Assembly (NCBI RefSeq): GCF_006385875.1 | Contig: NZ_VFSU01000024.1 | Span: forward strand, 226,369 to 290,368 | Source: Sandaracinobacter neustonicus | GTDB lineage: Bacteria > Pseudomonadota > Alphaproteobacteria > Sphingomonadales > Sphingomonadaceae | Length of the DNA stretch: 64,000 bases | Direction of reading: 5' to 3' | Shown here: piece by piece, positions 8,451 through 16,822 of the stretch | How the letters are laid out: each line of letters starts with the position of its first letter | Numbering within the stretch: the first letter of the stretch is position 1 | Program-made: the position numbers and the translations under genes | Notes under the pieces: generated by a model | What the model saw: only the letters and a program-made list of their open reading frames with translations | Database searches by the model: none | Told to the model about the DNA's origin: nothing

Positions 8451-8639
8451 TTCAAGGGACCTCCGGGGTGCAGTTTCAGAATCGACTGCCTTGCGGTGGA
8501 AGTCCCATGGGGCAGCGGAGCGCGCATATGGGGACGAAGCCCCCCCATGTAAAGTGGAAAATTGTGACAATGCTATCGACTGTTAGCCCGTGCCGACGAA
8601 GCGGGTGGCAGCGTGGCGATATGCAGCCGATGATGCAGT

Positions 8640-9164
8640 TCAGGTGCAGCGAAATAGCGGCCCGCCGTCAGCGGTGATTATCTTATAGCGGACCCGGTAG
8701 GCATTGGGGTCAAACTCCGTCTCGTAGGGAGACGATAAAAGCTCCCGCAGCTCCGTCAGGCCATGCTTCTGATCGTAGAACATCAGCGCGGTGGGCAGCG
8801 CTTCCAGAATGTAGGTTCCGCTGGGCAGGCCATAGTGCGCCATCGGCGCGACAACAAAAACGCGGCCAGCAATTTTCGAATGCGGGATACTCGCTCTCTC
8901 AGCTTTTGTGAGATCGCACTTTCGAGCAAATGCCAGAGCCACTTTGTCCGGCACCGAGATGCAGTTGTAATTCGCATCGGAGCAATCAACGAATTGACTG
9001 CTCCAGTCATCGGTTGAGATTGTCCGGGTCTCGAAGTTTACCAGCATCCGTTTCAGGTCGGGGGCAACCATCGTTGCCGCCTTATTGTTGCTGGAAGCAG
9101 TCGCGTTGCCCGCCGACAGGGCGGCAATGACGCCCAAAACGATCAGCCGAACAAAAGCGAGCAT
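8640..9164 (-). CDS. hypothetical exported protein
   Basis: 174 residues with an N-terminal signal peptide (M-L-A-F-V-R-L-I-V-L-G then A-T-A-S). The mature part has four Cys, two of them in D-C-S-D-A-N-Y-N-C, which could form disulfides in the periplasm. I do not recognise the family. Codon use is more AT-tolerant than its neighbours. The gene stands between ornithine decarboxylase and an acyl carrier protein on the same strand, without clear operon contact. Confidence 0.6.
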   Translation of the reverse strand: MLAFVRLIVLGVIAALSAGNATASSNNKAATMVAPDLKRMLVNFETRTISTDDWSSQFVDCSDANYNCISVPDKVALAFARKCDLTKAERASIPHSKIAGRVFVVAPMAHYGLPSGTYILEALPTALMFYDQKHGLTELRELLSSPYETEFDPNAYRVRYKIITADGGPLFRCT

Positions 9165-9221
9165 GGGTCAACCGTCTTTCCGAGAACCGGAAAAAAGGGT
9201 TCCCTCAATCGGTCGGGCAGG

Positions 9222-9521
9222 TCAACCTGCCAGCTTCGCCGAAACGAAGTCCGACAGGGTGCCGACGCTCTCGAACAATTCGCCGGAAACCTCGTCATCG
9301 TCGATCAGGATGCCAAAGCGATCCTCCAGCGCCGTCAGCACCGTGGCGACCGCCATCGAATCCAGTTCGGGCAGGCTGCCGAACAGCAAAGTCTCGCGCG
9401 TCAGCCCCTCGGCCACGTCAGGCGTCAGCGACAGCGCGTCGACCAGCGTTGCCGCGACATCCTCCACGATCTGGTCAGGCGTAACAGACAGGCTTGCCAC
9501 CTCGGTGCTCGCTCCCCGCAT
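9222..9521 (-). CDS. acyl carrier protein (orphan)
   Basis: 99 residues of the four-helix phosphopantetheine-binding fold; the attachment serine is in E-L-D-S-M-A-V near residue 54, followed by A-L-E-D-R-F-G-I, the usual recognition helix II. It differs from the fatty-acid AcpP (acidic D-S-L-D-T) and lies alone, with no ketosynthase or ligase beside it, so it probably serves a separate pathway such as lipid or secondary metabolite acylation. A GTG eight codons downstream could be the true start. Confidence 0.88.
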   Translation of the reverse strand: MRGASTEVASLSVTPDQIVEDVAATLVDALSLTPDVAEGLTRETLLFGSLPELDSMAVATVLTALEDRFGILIDDDEVSGELFESVGTLSDFVSAKLAG

Positions 9522-9671
9522 GCGGTTCCAAAGGGGGCCACGGGTGCATCGCCCGGGCGTCCTCCAAGGTCGCGCGCCTTACGCCTGCCTGCGCTGCAAT
9601 GCAACAGGCGGGGGCAACAGGGAGGGGGAGGGCATTGCAACCGGCGCGCCCGCCCCATAGATGCAGGCCCC

Positions 9672-10466
9672 ATGGCGACAGCCTTTCTGAAGATGCACGG
9701 GGCCGGCAATGATTTTGCCATCTTCGATGCCCGGCAAGTGGCGCTCGCCATGCCGCCGGAACGCGTCCGCCGTCTGGCAGACCGGCATCGCGGCATCGGC
9801 TGCGACCAGCTGATCGTGATGGAACCCTCCACCCGCGCAGACGTGTTCATGCGCATCTTCAACCCGGACGGCAGCGAATCCGGCGCTTGCGGCAACGCCA
9901 CCCGTTGCGTCGCCCGGCTGCTGGGCGGGGCCGCCACCATCGAAACGCGCGGCGGCATCCTCACCGCCGCCAACGCCGAACAGGGCGTGACGATCGACAT
10001 GGGCAGCCCCCGCTTCGGCTGGGAGGAGATTCCGCTCGCCTACGCAATGGACACCGCCGACATGCCGGTCGCATGGTCTGAGTTGGAACGCCCCTCCGCC
10101 GTGAACATGGGCAACCCGCATGTGATCTTCTTCGTGGCCGATGCCAACGTCGTGCCGCTGGAAAGCCTCGGCCCGGAGATCGAGCATGACCTGATCTTCC
10201 CCGAGCGCGTGAATGTGAACATCGCCACCGTGCTGAACCGCAGCCACATCCGCCTGCGCGTGTGGGAACGCGGCGCGGGCCTTACGCTCGCCTGCGGCAC
10301 CGGGGCCTGCGCCACCTTCGCCGCCGCCCGCCGCCGCGGCCTTGTGGATGACAGCGCCACCATCAGCCTGCCCGGCGGAGACCTCATCATCGCCGAAACC
10401 GCAGGCGGCGGCATCAGCATGACCGGCCCCGTCTCCACCGCCTACCGGGGCGAGACCGACCTTTGA
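9672..10466 (+). CDS. dapF: diaminopimelate epimerase
   Basis: 264 residues. Both catalytic cysteines are in their expected contexts: G-A-C-G-N-A-T-R-C and A-C-G-T-G-A-C-A. The N-terminal K-M-H-G-A-G-N-D-F and the M-G-N-P-H motif are also present. The enzyme converts LL- to meso-diaminopimelate for lysine and peptidoglycan. It heads a tight operon: its stop codon overlaps the TTG start of mtaB. Confidence 0.97.
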   Translation: MATAFLKMHGAGNDFAIFDARQVALAMPPERVRRLADRHRGIGCDQLIVMEPSTRADVFMRIFNPDGSESGACGNATRCVARLLGGAATIETRGGILTAANAEQGVTIDMGSPRFGWEEIPLAYAMDTADMPVAWSELERPSAVNMGNPHVIFFVADANVVPLESLGPEIEHDLIFPERVNVNIATVLNRSHIRLRVWERGAGLTLACGTGACATFAAARRRGLVDDSATISLPGGDLIIAETAGGGISMTGPVSTAYRGETDL

Positions 10467-11602
10467 CAGCAAGGGTCATCACCCACGGCTGCCGCTCCAA
10501 CCTCGCCGAACGCGACGCGCTGGCCGCGCTGGCACCGGTGGGGGCCACCGTCATCAACAGCTGCGCGGTCACGGCGGAAGCCGTGCGCGACGCCCGCGCC
10601 GCCGCGCGCACAGCGGCCCGCAACGGCCCCGTCTATGTCACCGGTTGCGCCGCCACGCTGGAACCGGCACGCTTCGCTGATATCGCAACACTCATCCCCA
10701 ACGCCTTCAAACTGAACGGAGACGCATGGGGAAGGGCAGGGCATCATACCCCCGTCACCCGCCAGTCGCGCGCCTTCGTCGCCGTGCAGGACGGTTGCGA
10801 CCATGATTGCACCTTCTGCGTCACCCGCCTCGCGCGCGGGCGCTCGCGCTCGGTGCCGCTGGAAACCGTGGTCGCGCGCATCGCTGCGCTTGCCGCACAG
10901 GGCGTAAACGAGGTGGTGCTGACCGGCATAGACGCCACCAGCTATGGGCAGGACCTTCCCGGCACCCCCGCGCTCGGCACGCTGGTGCAGGCGATCCTCG
11001 CCCGCACCGCCATCCCGCGCCTGCGCCTCTCCTCGCTGGATTCGGCGGAAGCCGACGAGGCGCTGATCGAAGCCTTTCAGGATCAGCGGCTGATGCCGCA
11101 CGTCCATCTCTCGCTGCAATCCGGCGACGATCTGATCCTGAAGCGGATGAAGCGCCGCCACAGCCGCGCAGATGCCGTGCGCCTGTCGGAACGGCTGCGC
11201 ACCGCCCGCGCCGATATCGCGCTCGGCGCGGACCTGATCGCGGGCTTCCCGACGGAAGGGGAGGCCGCGCATGCCAACTCGCTGTCCTTGCTGGCGGATT
11301 GCAGGCTGGTGCACACCCATATCTTCCCCTTTTCGCCGCGCCCCGGCACGGCGGCTGCCCGCATGCCGCAGGTGCCGCCCGCCGTGGCCAAGGCCCGCGC
11401 GGCGGACTTGCGCGCCGCCGCCGCCAGCCGCCACGCCGATTTCACCGCCGCCTTTGTCGGAAAGCCGGTCGACAGCGTCAGCGAAGGCGGGCAGGGGTAC
11501 AGCGCGCATGGCCTCCGGCTGCGCTATGCCGCGCCCCGGCCGAAGGGCGCTCTTGTGCGGCTTACGCCCACCCATCTGAACGACGGACTGCTGGCTGAAT
11601 GA
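10463..11602 (+). CDS. mtaB: tRNA (N6-threonylcarbamoyladenosine37-C2)-methylthiotransferase MtaB
   Basis: 379 residues from a TTG start (10463) overlapping the dapF stop. The three N-terminal cysteines (H-G-C-R-S-N, N-S-C-A-V, T-G-C-A-A) bind the auxiliary iron-sulfur cluster and C-D-H-D-C-T-F-C binds the radical SAM cluster. The enzyme converts t6A37 to ms2t6A37 in ANN-decoding tRNAs. It is at the short end for the family because the C-terminal TRAM domain is small. It overlaps ftsY by four bases (ATGA). Confidence 0.94.
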   Translation: MTARVITHGCRSNLAERDALAALAPVGATVINSCAVTAEAVRDARAAARTAARNGPVYVTGCAATLEPARFADIATLIPNAFKLNGDAWGRAGHHTPVTRQSRAFVAVQDGCDHDCTFCVTRLARGRSRSVPLETVVARIAALAAQGVNEVVLTGIDATSYGQDLPGTPALGTLVQAILARTAIPRLRLSSLDSAEADEALIEAFQDQRLMPHVHLSLQSGDDLILKRMKRRHSRADAVRLSERLRTARADIALGADLIAGFPTEGEAAHANSLSLLADCRLVHTHIFPFSPRPGTAAARMPQVPPAVAKARAADLRAAAASRHADFTAAFVGKPVDSVSEGGQGYSAHGLRLRYAAPRPKGALVRLTPTHLNDGLLAE

Positions 11603-12531
11603 ACGACGTCACGGAAAAGACAGGCTGGCTCGCCCGCATGCGTTCGGGCCTTGCCCGCTCGTCGGAAAAGCTGGCGCAGAACCTCACCTTCATGGTCGGC
11701 GGCGGCCGGATCGAGGCGGAAGACCTTGATTCGGTGGAAGATGCACTGATCGCAGCCGATCTCGGCCCGGCGGTCGCCGAACGCATCGTCATGAAGCTGG
11801 CCGCCGCCCGCCTTGCCGGGGACATCGACATGACCCGCGTGCGGCAGGTCGCGGCGGACGAGATCGCCGCCATCCTCACCCCGCTGGCGAAGCCGCTGCT
11901 CGTCACCGCCTTCCCGCGCCCGCACACCATCCTCGTGGTCGGCGTGAACGGCACCGGCAAGACGACGACGATCGCCAAGCTGGCGCATGTTTTTCAGGAA
12001 GATGATTATGCGGTGATGATGGCCGCCGGGGACACGTTCCGCGCCGCCGCCGTCGAGCAGCTGAAGGTCTGGGGGGATCGGCTGTCCATCCCTGTTATCT
12101 CGGGCAAGCCCGATGCCGATGCGGCGGGCCTTGCCTTTACCGCGATGGAGCAGGCCCGCGCCTCGGGCCGCGACGTGCTGATGGTGGATACGGCGGGGCG
12201 GCTGCAGAACAAGGCCGGGCTGATGGATGAACTGGCCAAGGTGCGCCGCGTGCTGGGCAAGCAGCACCCGGGCGCCCCGCATGACACCATCCTCGTGCTG
12301 GACGCAACAACCGGCCAGAACGCCCTGAGCCAGATCGAGATTTTTCGCGAAGTGGCAGGCGTGACTGGCCTTGTGATGACGAAGCTGGACGGCACCGCGC
12401 GCGGCGGCGTTCTGGTGGCGGCAGCGGAAAAATTCGGCCTGCCGATCCACGCCATCGGCGTGGGGGAAAAACTGGGCGACCTCCGCCCCTTCGACGCGCG
12501 CGCCTATGCCGACGCGCTCACAGGAGCCTGA
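11599..12531 (+). CDS. ftsY: signal recognition particle receptor FtsY
   Basis: 310 residues: N-terminal four-helix NG-domain part, then the GTPase with G-V-N-G-T-G-K-T-T-T (G1), D-T-F-R-A-A-A (G2), D-T-A-G-R (G3) and T-K-L-D-G-T-A-R-G-G (G4). It lacks a long acidic N-terminal A domain, as usual in Alphaproteobacteria. It docks SRP-ribosome complexes at the membrane. The ATG overlaps the mtaB stop codon. Confidence 0.97.
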   Translation: MNDVTEKTGWLARMRSGLARSSEKLAQNLTFMVGGGRIEAEDLDSVEDALIAADLGPAVAERIVMKLAAARLAGDIDMTRVRQVAADEIAAILTPLAKPLLVTAFPRPHTILVVGVNGTGKTTTIAKLAHVFQEDDYAVMMAAGDTFRAAAVEQLKVWGDRLSIPVISGKPDADAAGLAFTAMEQARASGRDVLMVDTAGRLQNKAGLMDELAKVRRVLGKQHPGAPHDTILVLDATTGQNALSQIEIFREVAGVTGLVMTKLDGTARGGVLVAAAEKFGLPIHAIGVGEKLGDLRPFDARAYADALTGA

Positions 12532-12535
12532 TAGT

Positions 12536-13165
12536 TTGACAGAGCAACCCGTCGTGAAACCCGCCCGCCGCGAACTGGACGGCTGGAAAAAGCTCTCGGT
12601 CGATCTCGGCCCGCTGCTGGTGTTTTTCGCCGTCTATTCCCGGTTCGACGTGTTCGTCGGCACGGCGGCCTTCATGGTCGCCACCGCCATCGCCATGGGG
12701 ATTTCCTGGGCGCTCACCCGCCATATCGCTGCAATGACATGGTTTTCCGCCGTGCTGGTGGGTGTGTTCGGCGGCCTGACGCTGTGGCTGCACGATGAAA
12801 CCTTCATCAAGATGAAGCCGACCATCGTCTTCCTCACCCTGTCGGGCGTGCTGACCTTCGGCTTGCTGCGCGGCCGGAATTATCTGAAGACGGTGGTCGG
12901 ATCCGCCTTCAACGGCCTCAGCGACGAGGGCTGGACCCTGCTCACCCGCCGCTGGGCGCTGTTCTTCCTGTTGCTGGGCCTGACCAACGAACTGCTGTGG
13001 CGCGCCTTCCCAACCAACATCTGGCTGCATTTCAAAATCTGGGGCGATTCGCTGCTGACCTTCCTGTTCATGGGGGCGCAGGTGCCGATGATGCTGAAGC
13101 ATGGCCTCAATCTTGAAGATCCCAAGGAAGCCGATCCGAAGGACGAAAGCCCGCCCAAAGCCTGA
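12536..13165 (+). CDS. yciB: inner membrane-spanning protein YciB / septation protein A
   Basis: 209 residues from a TTG start at 12536 with AGGAG at 12522-12526, only 4 bases after ftsY. Five hydrophobic spans with L-G-P-L-L-V-F-F, K-P-T-I-V-F and N-E-L-L-W-R are hallmarks of the YciB/IspA septation family, linked to envelope integrity and division. An upstream ATG (12506) would lie inside ftsY and lacks a better ribosome site. The tail is charged and cytoplasmic. Confidence 0.93.
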   Translation: MTEQPVVKPARRELDGWKKLSVDLGPLLVFFAVYSRFDVFVGTAAFMVATAIAMGISWALTRHIAAMTWFSAVLVGVFGGLTLWLHDETFIKMKPTIVFLTLSGVLTFGLLRGRNYLKTVVGSAFNGLSDEGWTLLTRRWALFFLLLGLTNELLWRAFPTNIWLHFKIWGDSLLTFLFMGAQVPMMLKHGLNLEDPKEADPKDESPPKA

Positions 13166-13175
13166 TCGCGCAGCG

Positions 13176-13200
13176 CCGCCGAAGCCATCGGCGGAAAATT
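13176..13200 (+). terminator. weak terminator-like hairpin after yciB
   Basis: CCGCCGA, loop AGCCA, TCGGCGG form a perfect 7-bp stem followed by AAAATTTC. The trailing run is only weakly T-rich, so this may be an inefficient end for the dapF-yciB operon. Confidence 0.35.
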
Positions 13201-13341
13201 TCACGGACATTGCAAAAATTTGCATTTGGGGGCTGGCATCGCGTCTGCGCCTCAGCTATGCGAATCGTAACGTTCCAGTCGAACCCGTTGAGGAACATCG
13301 GGAAAGGCATGGGCGAAACAACATTTAGGGGGTCGCACCCA

Positions 13342-14070
13342 ATGATTCATCCGTTTGCCGCTATCGCGGTCACTACGCTTGTCGGCGCGTTCGTCGCCGC
13401 AGCGCCTGCGTCTGCCGTCACCGTTGTGCTGGGCGGGGCAGTCCAGAATGTCAGCAGCGTCACCCGCAGTGCGGAAGGGGTGGATTTTACCGTCACCGCA
13501 GCCCGCTTCACCGGCAATCCTGCCACGCTGACGGGCATGTCCAGCCTTGGCGCGCCGCTGCTCGTTTCGGTCACGACGCCCGGCCTCGGCGTGGATGGCG
13601 GCGGCTCCGCGCCGCAGATCGACACCAACCAGACGAACCGTCGCGAAGCGCTGATCCTGTCGGCCAGCAGCCCGTTCGAAATCTCGCGGCTGAAGCTGTC
13701 GATGGTGGATGGCAATGACACGCTGATGCTTTATGGCGTCAAAGATGACGGCAGCTTCGTTGCGCTCATCAACGCGGGCACCATCATGTCGGGCCTGAAC
13801 GGCGCGGCGGGCGTGGTGAGCACGGGTGCGAACGGCGGCACCTCGCTGCTCACCTTCGCCAACCCCTGGGGCAATTTCAGCCAATATGTCTTCACCACCC
13901 GCGTCGGCGGCGAAGTGCTTTACAACAATGATCGCGGGCAGGGGTATCGGCTGGATTCGATCAGCTTCAACGTGGTTCCTGAACCGCGCATGTGGGCGAT
14001 GCTGATCGCGGGCTTCGGCTTTGTGGGCGTCGCCGCCCGCCGCCGCCGCAAGCCGGTGGTTTCCGCCTGA
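13342..14070 (+). CDS. secreted PEPxxWA-CTERM protein (tandem copy 1)
   Basis: 242 residues. The ATG at 13342 follows a GGGGG-rich ribosome site and opens a signal peptide ending in A-S-A. The ectodomain includes G-V-D-G-G-G-S-A-P-Q-I-D-T-N-Q, and the C-terminus is V-P-E-P-R-M-W-A-M-L-I-A-G-F with a final Arg cluster. The normally conserved A-T of the motif is R-M here, a mild deviation. It is a clear paralogue of the next gene (same ectodomain motifs in the same order), so the pair arose by tandem duplication. The role of the domain is unknown. Confidence 0.9.
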   Translation: MIHPFAAIAVTTLVGAFVAAAPASAVTVVLGGAVQNVSSVTRSAEGVDFTVTAARFTGNPATLTGMSSLGAPLLVSVTTPGLGVDGGGSAPQIDTNQTNRREALILSASSPFEISRLKLSMVDGNDTLMLYGVKDDGSFVALINAGTIMSGLNGAAGVVSTGANGGTSLLTFANPWGNFSQYVFTTRVGGEVLYNNDRGQGYRLDSISFNVVPEPRMWAMLIAGFGFVGVAARRRRKPVVSA

Positions 14071-14114
14071 CGCACCGCTGCCGCTGAAGGGCGGCACGGC
14101 TTCCACCGAATGTG

Positions 14115-14150
14115 AACGCCCCCGGCAACCGCAATGGTTGCCGGGCGTTT
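14115..14150 (+). terminator. intrinsic terminator-like stem-loop
   Basis: AACG(CC)CCCGGCAACC pairs with GGTTGCCGGGCGTT around a GCAAT loop (14131-14135), with a two-base bulge, and ends in TTT. It separates the two tandem PEP-CTERM genes and implies that the second has its own promoter in 14151-14268. Confidence 0.6.
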
Positions 14151-14268
14151 ACGCATTCCCTGCGCCGTTAAGAACATAAGAATTGGATCGGGCGGCCGTT
14201 ATAGCTCTATTTGGCCCGCAGCTATTCATCGCCTGATCCGGGCGGCGAAATCTTGCAGGGGTCTTGTC

Positions 14269-15006
14269 ATGAAAATCTTCGCTGCTGCCGCGTTTGCGGC
14301 TGCAATCGCCGTTGCGCCCGCCAGCGCCTCCGTGATCACGCTTGGCGGCCCGAACGCCAATGTGCCCAGCATCACCGGCTCGGTGGATGGGGTGGATTAC
14401 AGCTTCGAAGCGCTGCGCTTCACGCTGGCCCCCACCGCGCTCACCAGCTTCAGCCAGTTCAGCACCACCTCCAGCAGCGGCGCAGCGATGAAGATCAGCG
14501 TCACGGCCCCCGGCATCGGCGTGGACGGCGGCGGATCGGCCCCGCAAGTCGATACCAATCAGGTGCGCAACCGCGAAGCGATCCTGTTCAGCACCAGCAA
14601 GCTGATCGACATCAACGCGCTGAAACTGTCTTACATTGATGCGAACGACACGCTGCTCGTGTTCGGCGTGCAGGATGATGGCAGCCTTGTCTCGCTCACC
14701 GGTGCGGGCACCATCCTGTCGGGTCTCGGCGGCACAGTGGGCGTCAACAACAGCGGCGCGAACGGCGGCACGAGCGTTCTCAGCTTCGCCGACGCGCTGG
14801 GCAGCTACAACCGTTACATCTTCACCACCCGTGTGGGCGGCGAAGTGAATTACGGCGGGATGACGGGGCAGGGCTATCGGATCGATTCGATCGGCTTCGA
14901 TACCGCCGCCGTGCCGGAACCCGCCACCTGGGCGATGCTGATCGCCGGTTTCGGCTTCGTGGGCGCTGCCGCCCGCCGCCGCCGCGCCGGAATGGTCACG
15001 AACTGA
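14269..15006 (+). CDS. secreted PEPxxWA-CTERM protein (tandem copy 2)
   Basis: 245 residues beginning M-K-I-F-A-A-A-A-F with a signal peptide to A-S-A. The ectodomain repeats the marks of copy 1 (G-V-D-G-G-G-S-A-P-Q-V-D-T-N-Q, then N-R-E-A-I-L, and F-T-T-R-V-G-G-E-V), and the end is V-P-E-P-A-T-W-A-M-L-I-A-G-F-G-F plus Arg-rich tail. The longer open frame upstream (to 14134) crosses the terminator and lacks a ribosome site, so 14269 is preferred. It is closed by a strong terminator at 15032. Confidence 0.9.
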   Translation: MKIFAAAAFAAAIAVAPASASVITLGGPNANVPSITGSVDGVDYSFEALRFTLAPTALTSFSQFSTTSSSGAAMKISVTAPGIGVDGGGSAPQVDTNQVRNREAILFSTSKLIDINALKLSYIDANDTLLVFGVQDDGSLVSLTGAGTILSGLGGTVGVNNSGANGGTSVLSFADALGSYNRYIFTTRVGGEVNYGGMTGQGYRIDSIGFDTAAVPEPATWAMLIAGFGFVGAAARRRRAGMVTN

Positions 15007-15031
15007 ACCAGATCCAAGGGGTTGGATAAAC

Positions 15032-15063
15032 GGGGCGGCGCTAAACGCGCCGCCCCATTTTTT
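15032..15063 (+). terminator. strong bidirectional intrinsic terminator
   Basis: GGGGCGGCGC, loop TAAAC, GCGCCGCCCC: a perfect 10-bp GC stem followed by ATTTTTT. It lies between convergent genes (PEP-CTERM copy 2 and the aminopeptidase), whose stop codons are 60 bases apart, and can serve both directions. Confidence 0.9.
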
Positions 15064-15066
15064 CGT

Positions 15067-16653
15067 TTATTTCTCGTAGGATCGGATCAGCTGGTCGAAC
15101 AGCCGCACGCCATAGGCGCGCAGGCCCTTGGGCACGGTCGGCAGGTCGGTCGCGGCGGTCATCACGCCCGCCATATCCACATGCGCCCAGGGCGTCGGCT
15201 CCGGCGTGAGGAAGCTGATGAAGTGCGCGGCCGTGCCCGCGCCCGCACGCCCGCCCTCGTTCGCATTCTTGATGTCGGCGATATCGCTCGCCATGTCCGC
15301 TGTGTAGCTGGGGTGCAGCGGCATCCGCCACACATCCTCGCCTGTCAGTGCGCCAGCAGTTGTCAGGCGCGCGGCCAGATCCTCGTTGCGGGCGAACAGG
15401 CCGGAATACTCATCGCCCAGCGCTGCGCCGATCGCGCCGGTCAGGGTGGAGAGGTTCACCAGCACGGCGGGCTTATACTGGCGGATGGCCCACTGGTTCG
15501 CATCGGCCATCACCAGCCGCCCTTCGGCATCGGCGTTGATCATCTCCACCGTCTTGCCGTTCAGCGTCCGCACCACGTCGCCGGGGCGCTGCGCCGTGCC
15601 GCCGGGCATGTTTTCCGCCAGCGCGGCGATGCCGATCACATTGGCCTTCGCCCCGCGCTTTGCTGCCGCGATGGCCGCCGCAACCGCCCCCGCCGCGCCA
15701 GACATGTCGGCCTTCATAGACCACATCCCGGCTGCGGGCTTGATGGAGTTGCCGCCGTTGTCGAAGGTGATTCCCTTGCCCACCAGCGCGATGGGGGCGG
15801 CATTTCCGGCCCCGCGATACTCCACCGCCAGCAGCCGCGAAGGCCGGGCAGAACCTTGCCCCACGCCCAGAAGCGCGCCCATGCCAAGCTCACGCATCTG
15901 CGCTTCGTTCAGCACGGTCACCCGCACATTGGGCACACCCTTCACTTCCTTCTGCACCGCCGCCACGAAGCTTTCGGGATAGAGTTCATTGGCCGGGGTG
16001 ATGATCAGATCGCGGGCAAAGCGAATGGCGCCTGCCACCTGCGCCAGATCGGCGGCATAGGCGGCGGCTGCGCCTGCGTCGCTCGTCACCACCGTCACCG
16101 GGTTGGCGGGCGGCAGCTTCGGCTCGGACTTCAACCTGTCATAACGGTAACCCGCCAGCGCCGCACCATAAGCCAGATAGGGGGCAGACCCGGCGGGCAG
16201 CCCGCCAGAGAGGATCGCGATATCAGAGGGTTCGCTGCGCAGCGCCATGCTCGCCTTGCCTGCCGCATCGGCCAGCGCGGCCTCCTTCGGCGCGGTCAGG
16301 CTTTCCACGCCCACCAGCAGGATGGCGGGATGCCCGCCGATATTGTGCAGTTTCAACGTGGAGAGCGGCTTCGCATCAAAGCGTGCGGCCTTCGCCGCCG
16401 CCGCAATCGCTTCCGCCGTGGCGGCGGGCAGTTCCGGTGCGGATTTCGCGATATCCAGCGGGGCCGTCACCGGCACGATCAGCGCCGCGCCCACAGGCAC
16501 GGTGGCGGCAAAGCGGATCGGCCGCTCAGGGCTGTTCTCCCGCGTGGAGGGGGCCACGCCGGATCCTATCAGCCCGGCGGGCCGGTCTTGCGCCAGCGCG
16601 GGGGCGGTGAGGGCAGTGGCGATCAGCAATGCTGCGAAAGGGGCGATCCGCAT
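15067..16653 (-). CDS. exported M17 leucyl aminopeptidase
   Basis: 528 residues. Unlike the cytosolic PepA, it begins with a signal peptide (A-L-T-A-P-A-L-A-Q). The C-terminal catalytic domain has V-G-K-G-I-T-F-D-N-G-G and the signature N-A-D-A-E-G-R-L-V-M-A-D, which supply the two-zinc site and catalytic Arg, plus K-A-D-M-S-G-A-A. The family normally reads T-F-D-S-G-G; here the Ser is Asn. It is expected to release N-terminal amino acids from peptides in the periplasm. It is divergent from the aldehyde dehydrogenase gene. Confidence 0.93.
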   Translation of the reverse strand: MRIAPFAALLIATALTAPALAQDRPAGLIGSGVAPSTRENSPERPIRFAATVPVGAALIVPVTAPLDIAKSAPELPAATAEAIAAAAKAARFDAKPLSTLKLHNIGGHPAILLVGVESLTAPKEAALADAAGKASMALRSEPSDIAILSGGLPAGSAPYLAYGAALAGYRYDRLKSEPKLPPANPVTVVTSDAGAAAAYAADLAQVAGAIRFARDLIITPANELYPESFVAAVQKEVKGVPNVRVTVLNEAQMRELGMGALLGVGQGSARPSRLLAVEYRGAGNAAPIALVGKGITFDNGGNSIKPAAGMWSMKADMSGAAGAVAAAIAAAKRGAKANVIGIAALAENMPGGTAQRPGDVVRTLNGKTVEMINADAEGRLVMADANQWAIRQYKPAVLVNLSTLTGAIGAALGDEYSGLFARNEDLAARLTTAGALTGEDVWRMPLHPSYTADMASDIADIKNANEGGRAGAGTAAHFISFLTPEPTPWAHVDMAGVMTAATDLPTVPKGLRAYGVRLFDQLIRSYEK

Positions 16654-16822
16654 TCCTTATGTATCTCCTGTAACATTGTTACAGGCTGCCTAACGGCCAC
16701 GCCCCCGCTTGCCAACCCGTGCAGCGCCCCCAGCGACAAATTGCGCGCCCCCTCTGAGTTGAGCGTTTTTCTGTAACCGCCGCCGCTCTACGTAGGGCAG
16801 TCAAACCTTGGGAGAGAGAGAC

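Noticed and set aside
15022..16776. A 584-codon open frame antisense to the leucyl aminopeptidase
   Set aside because: Arg/His-rich shadow; the minus-strand gene has an intact catalytic signature and the frame crosses the terminator at 15032.
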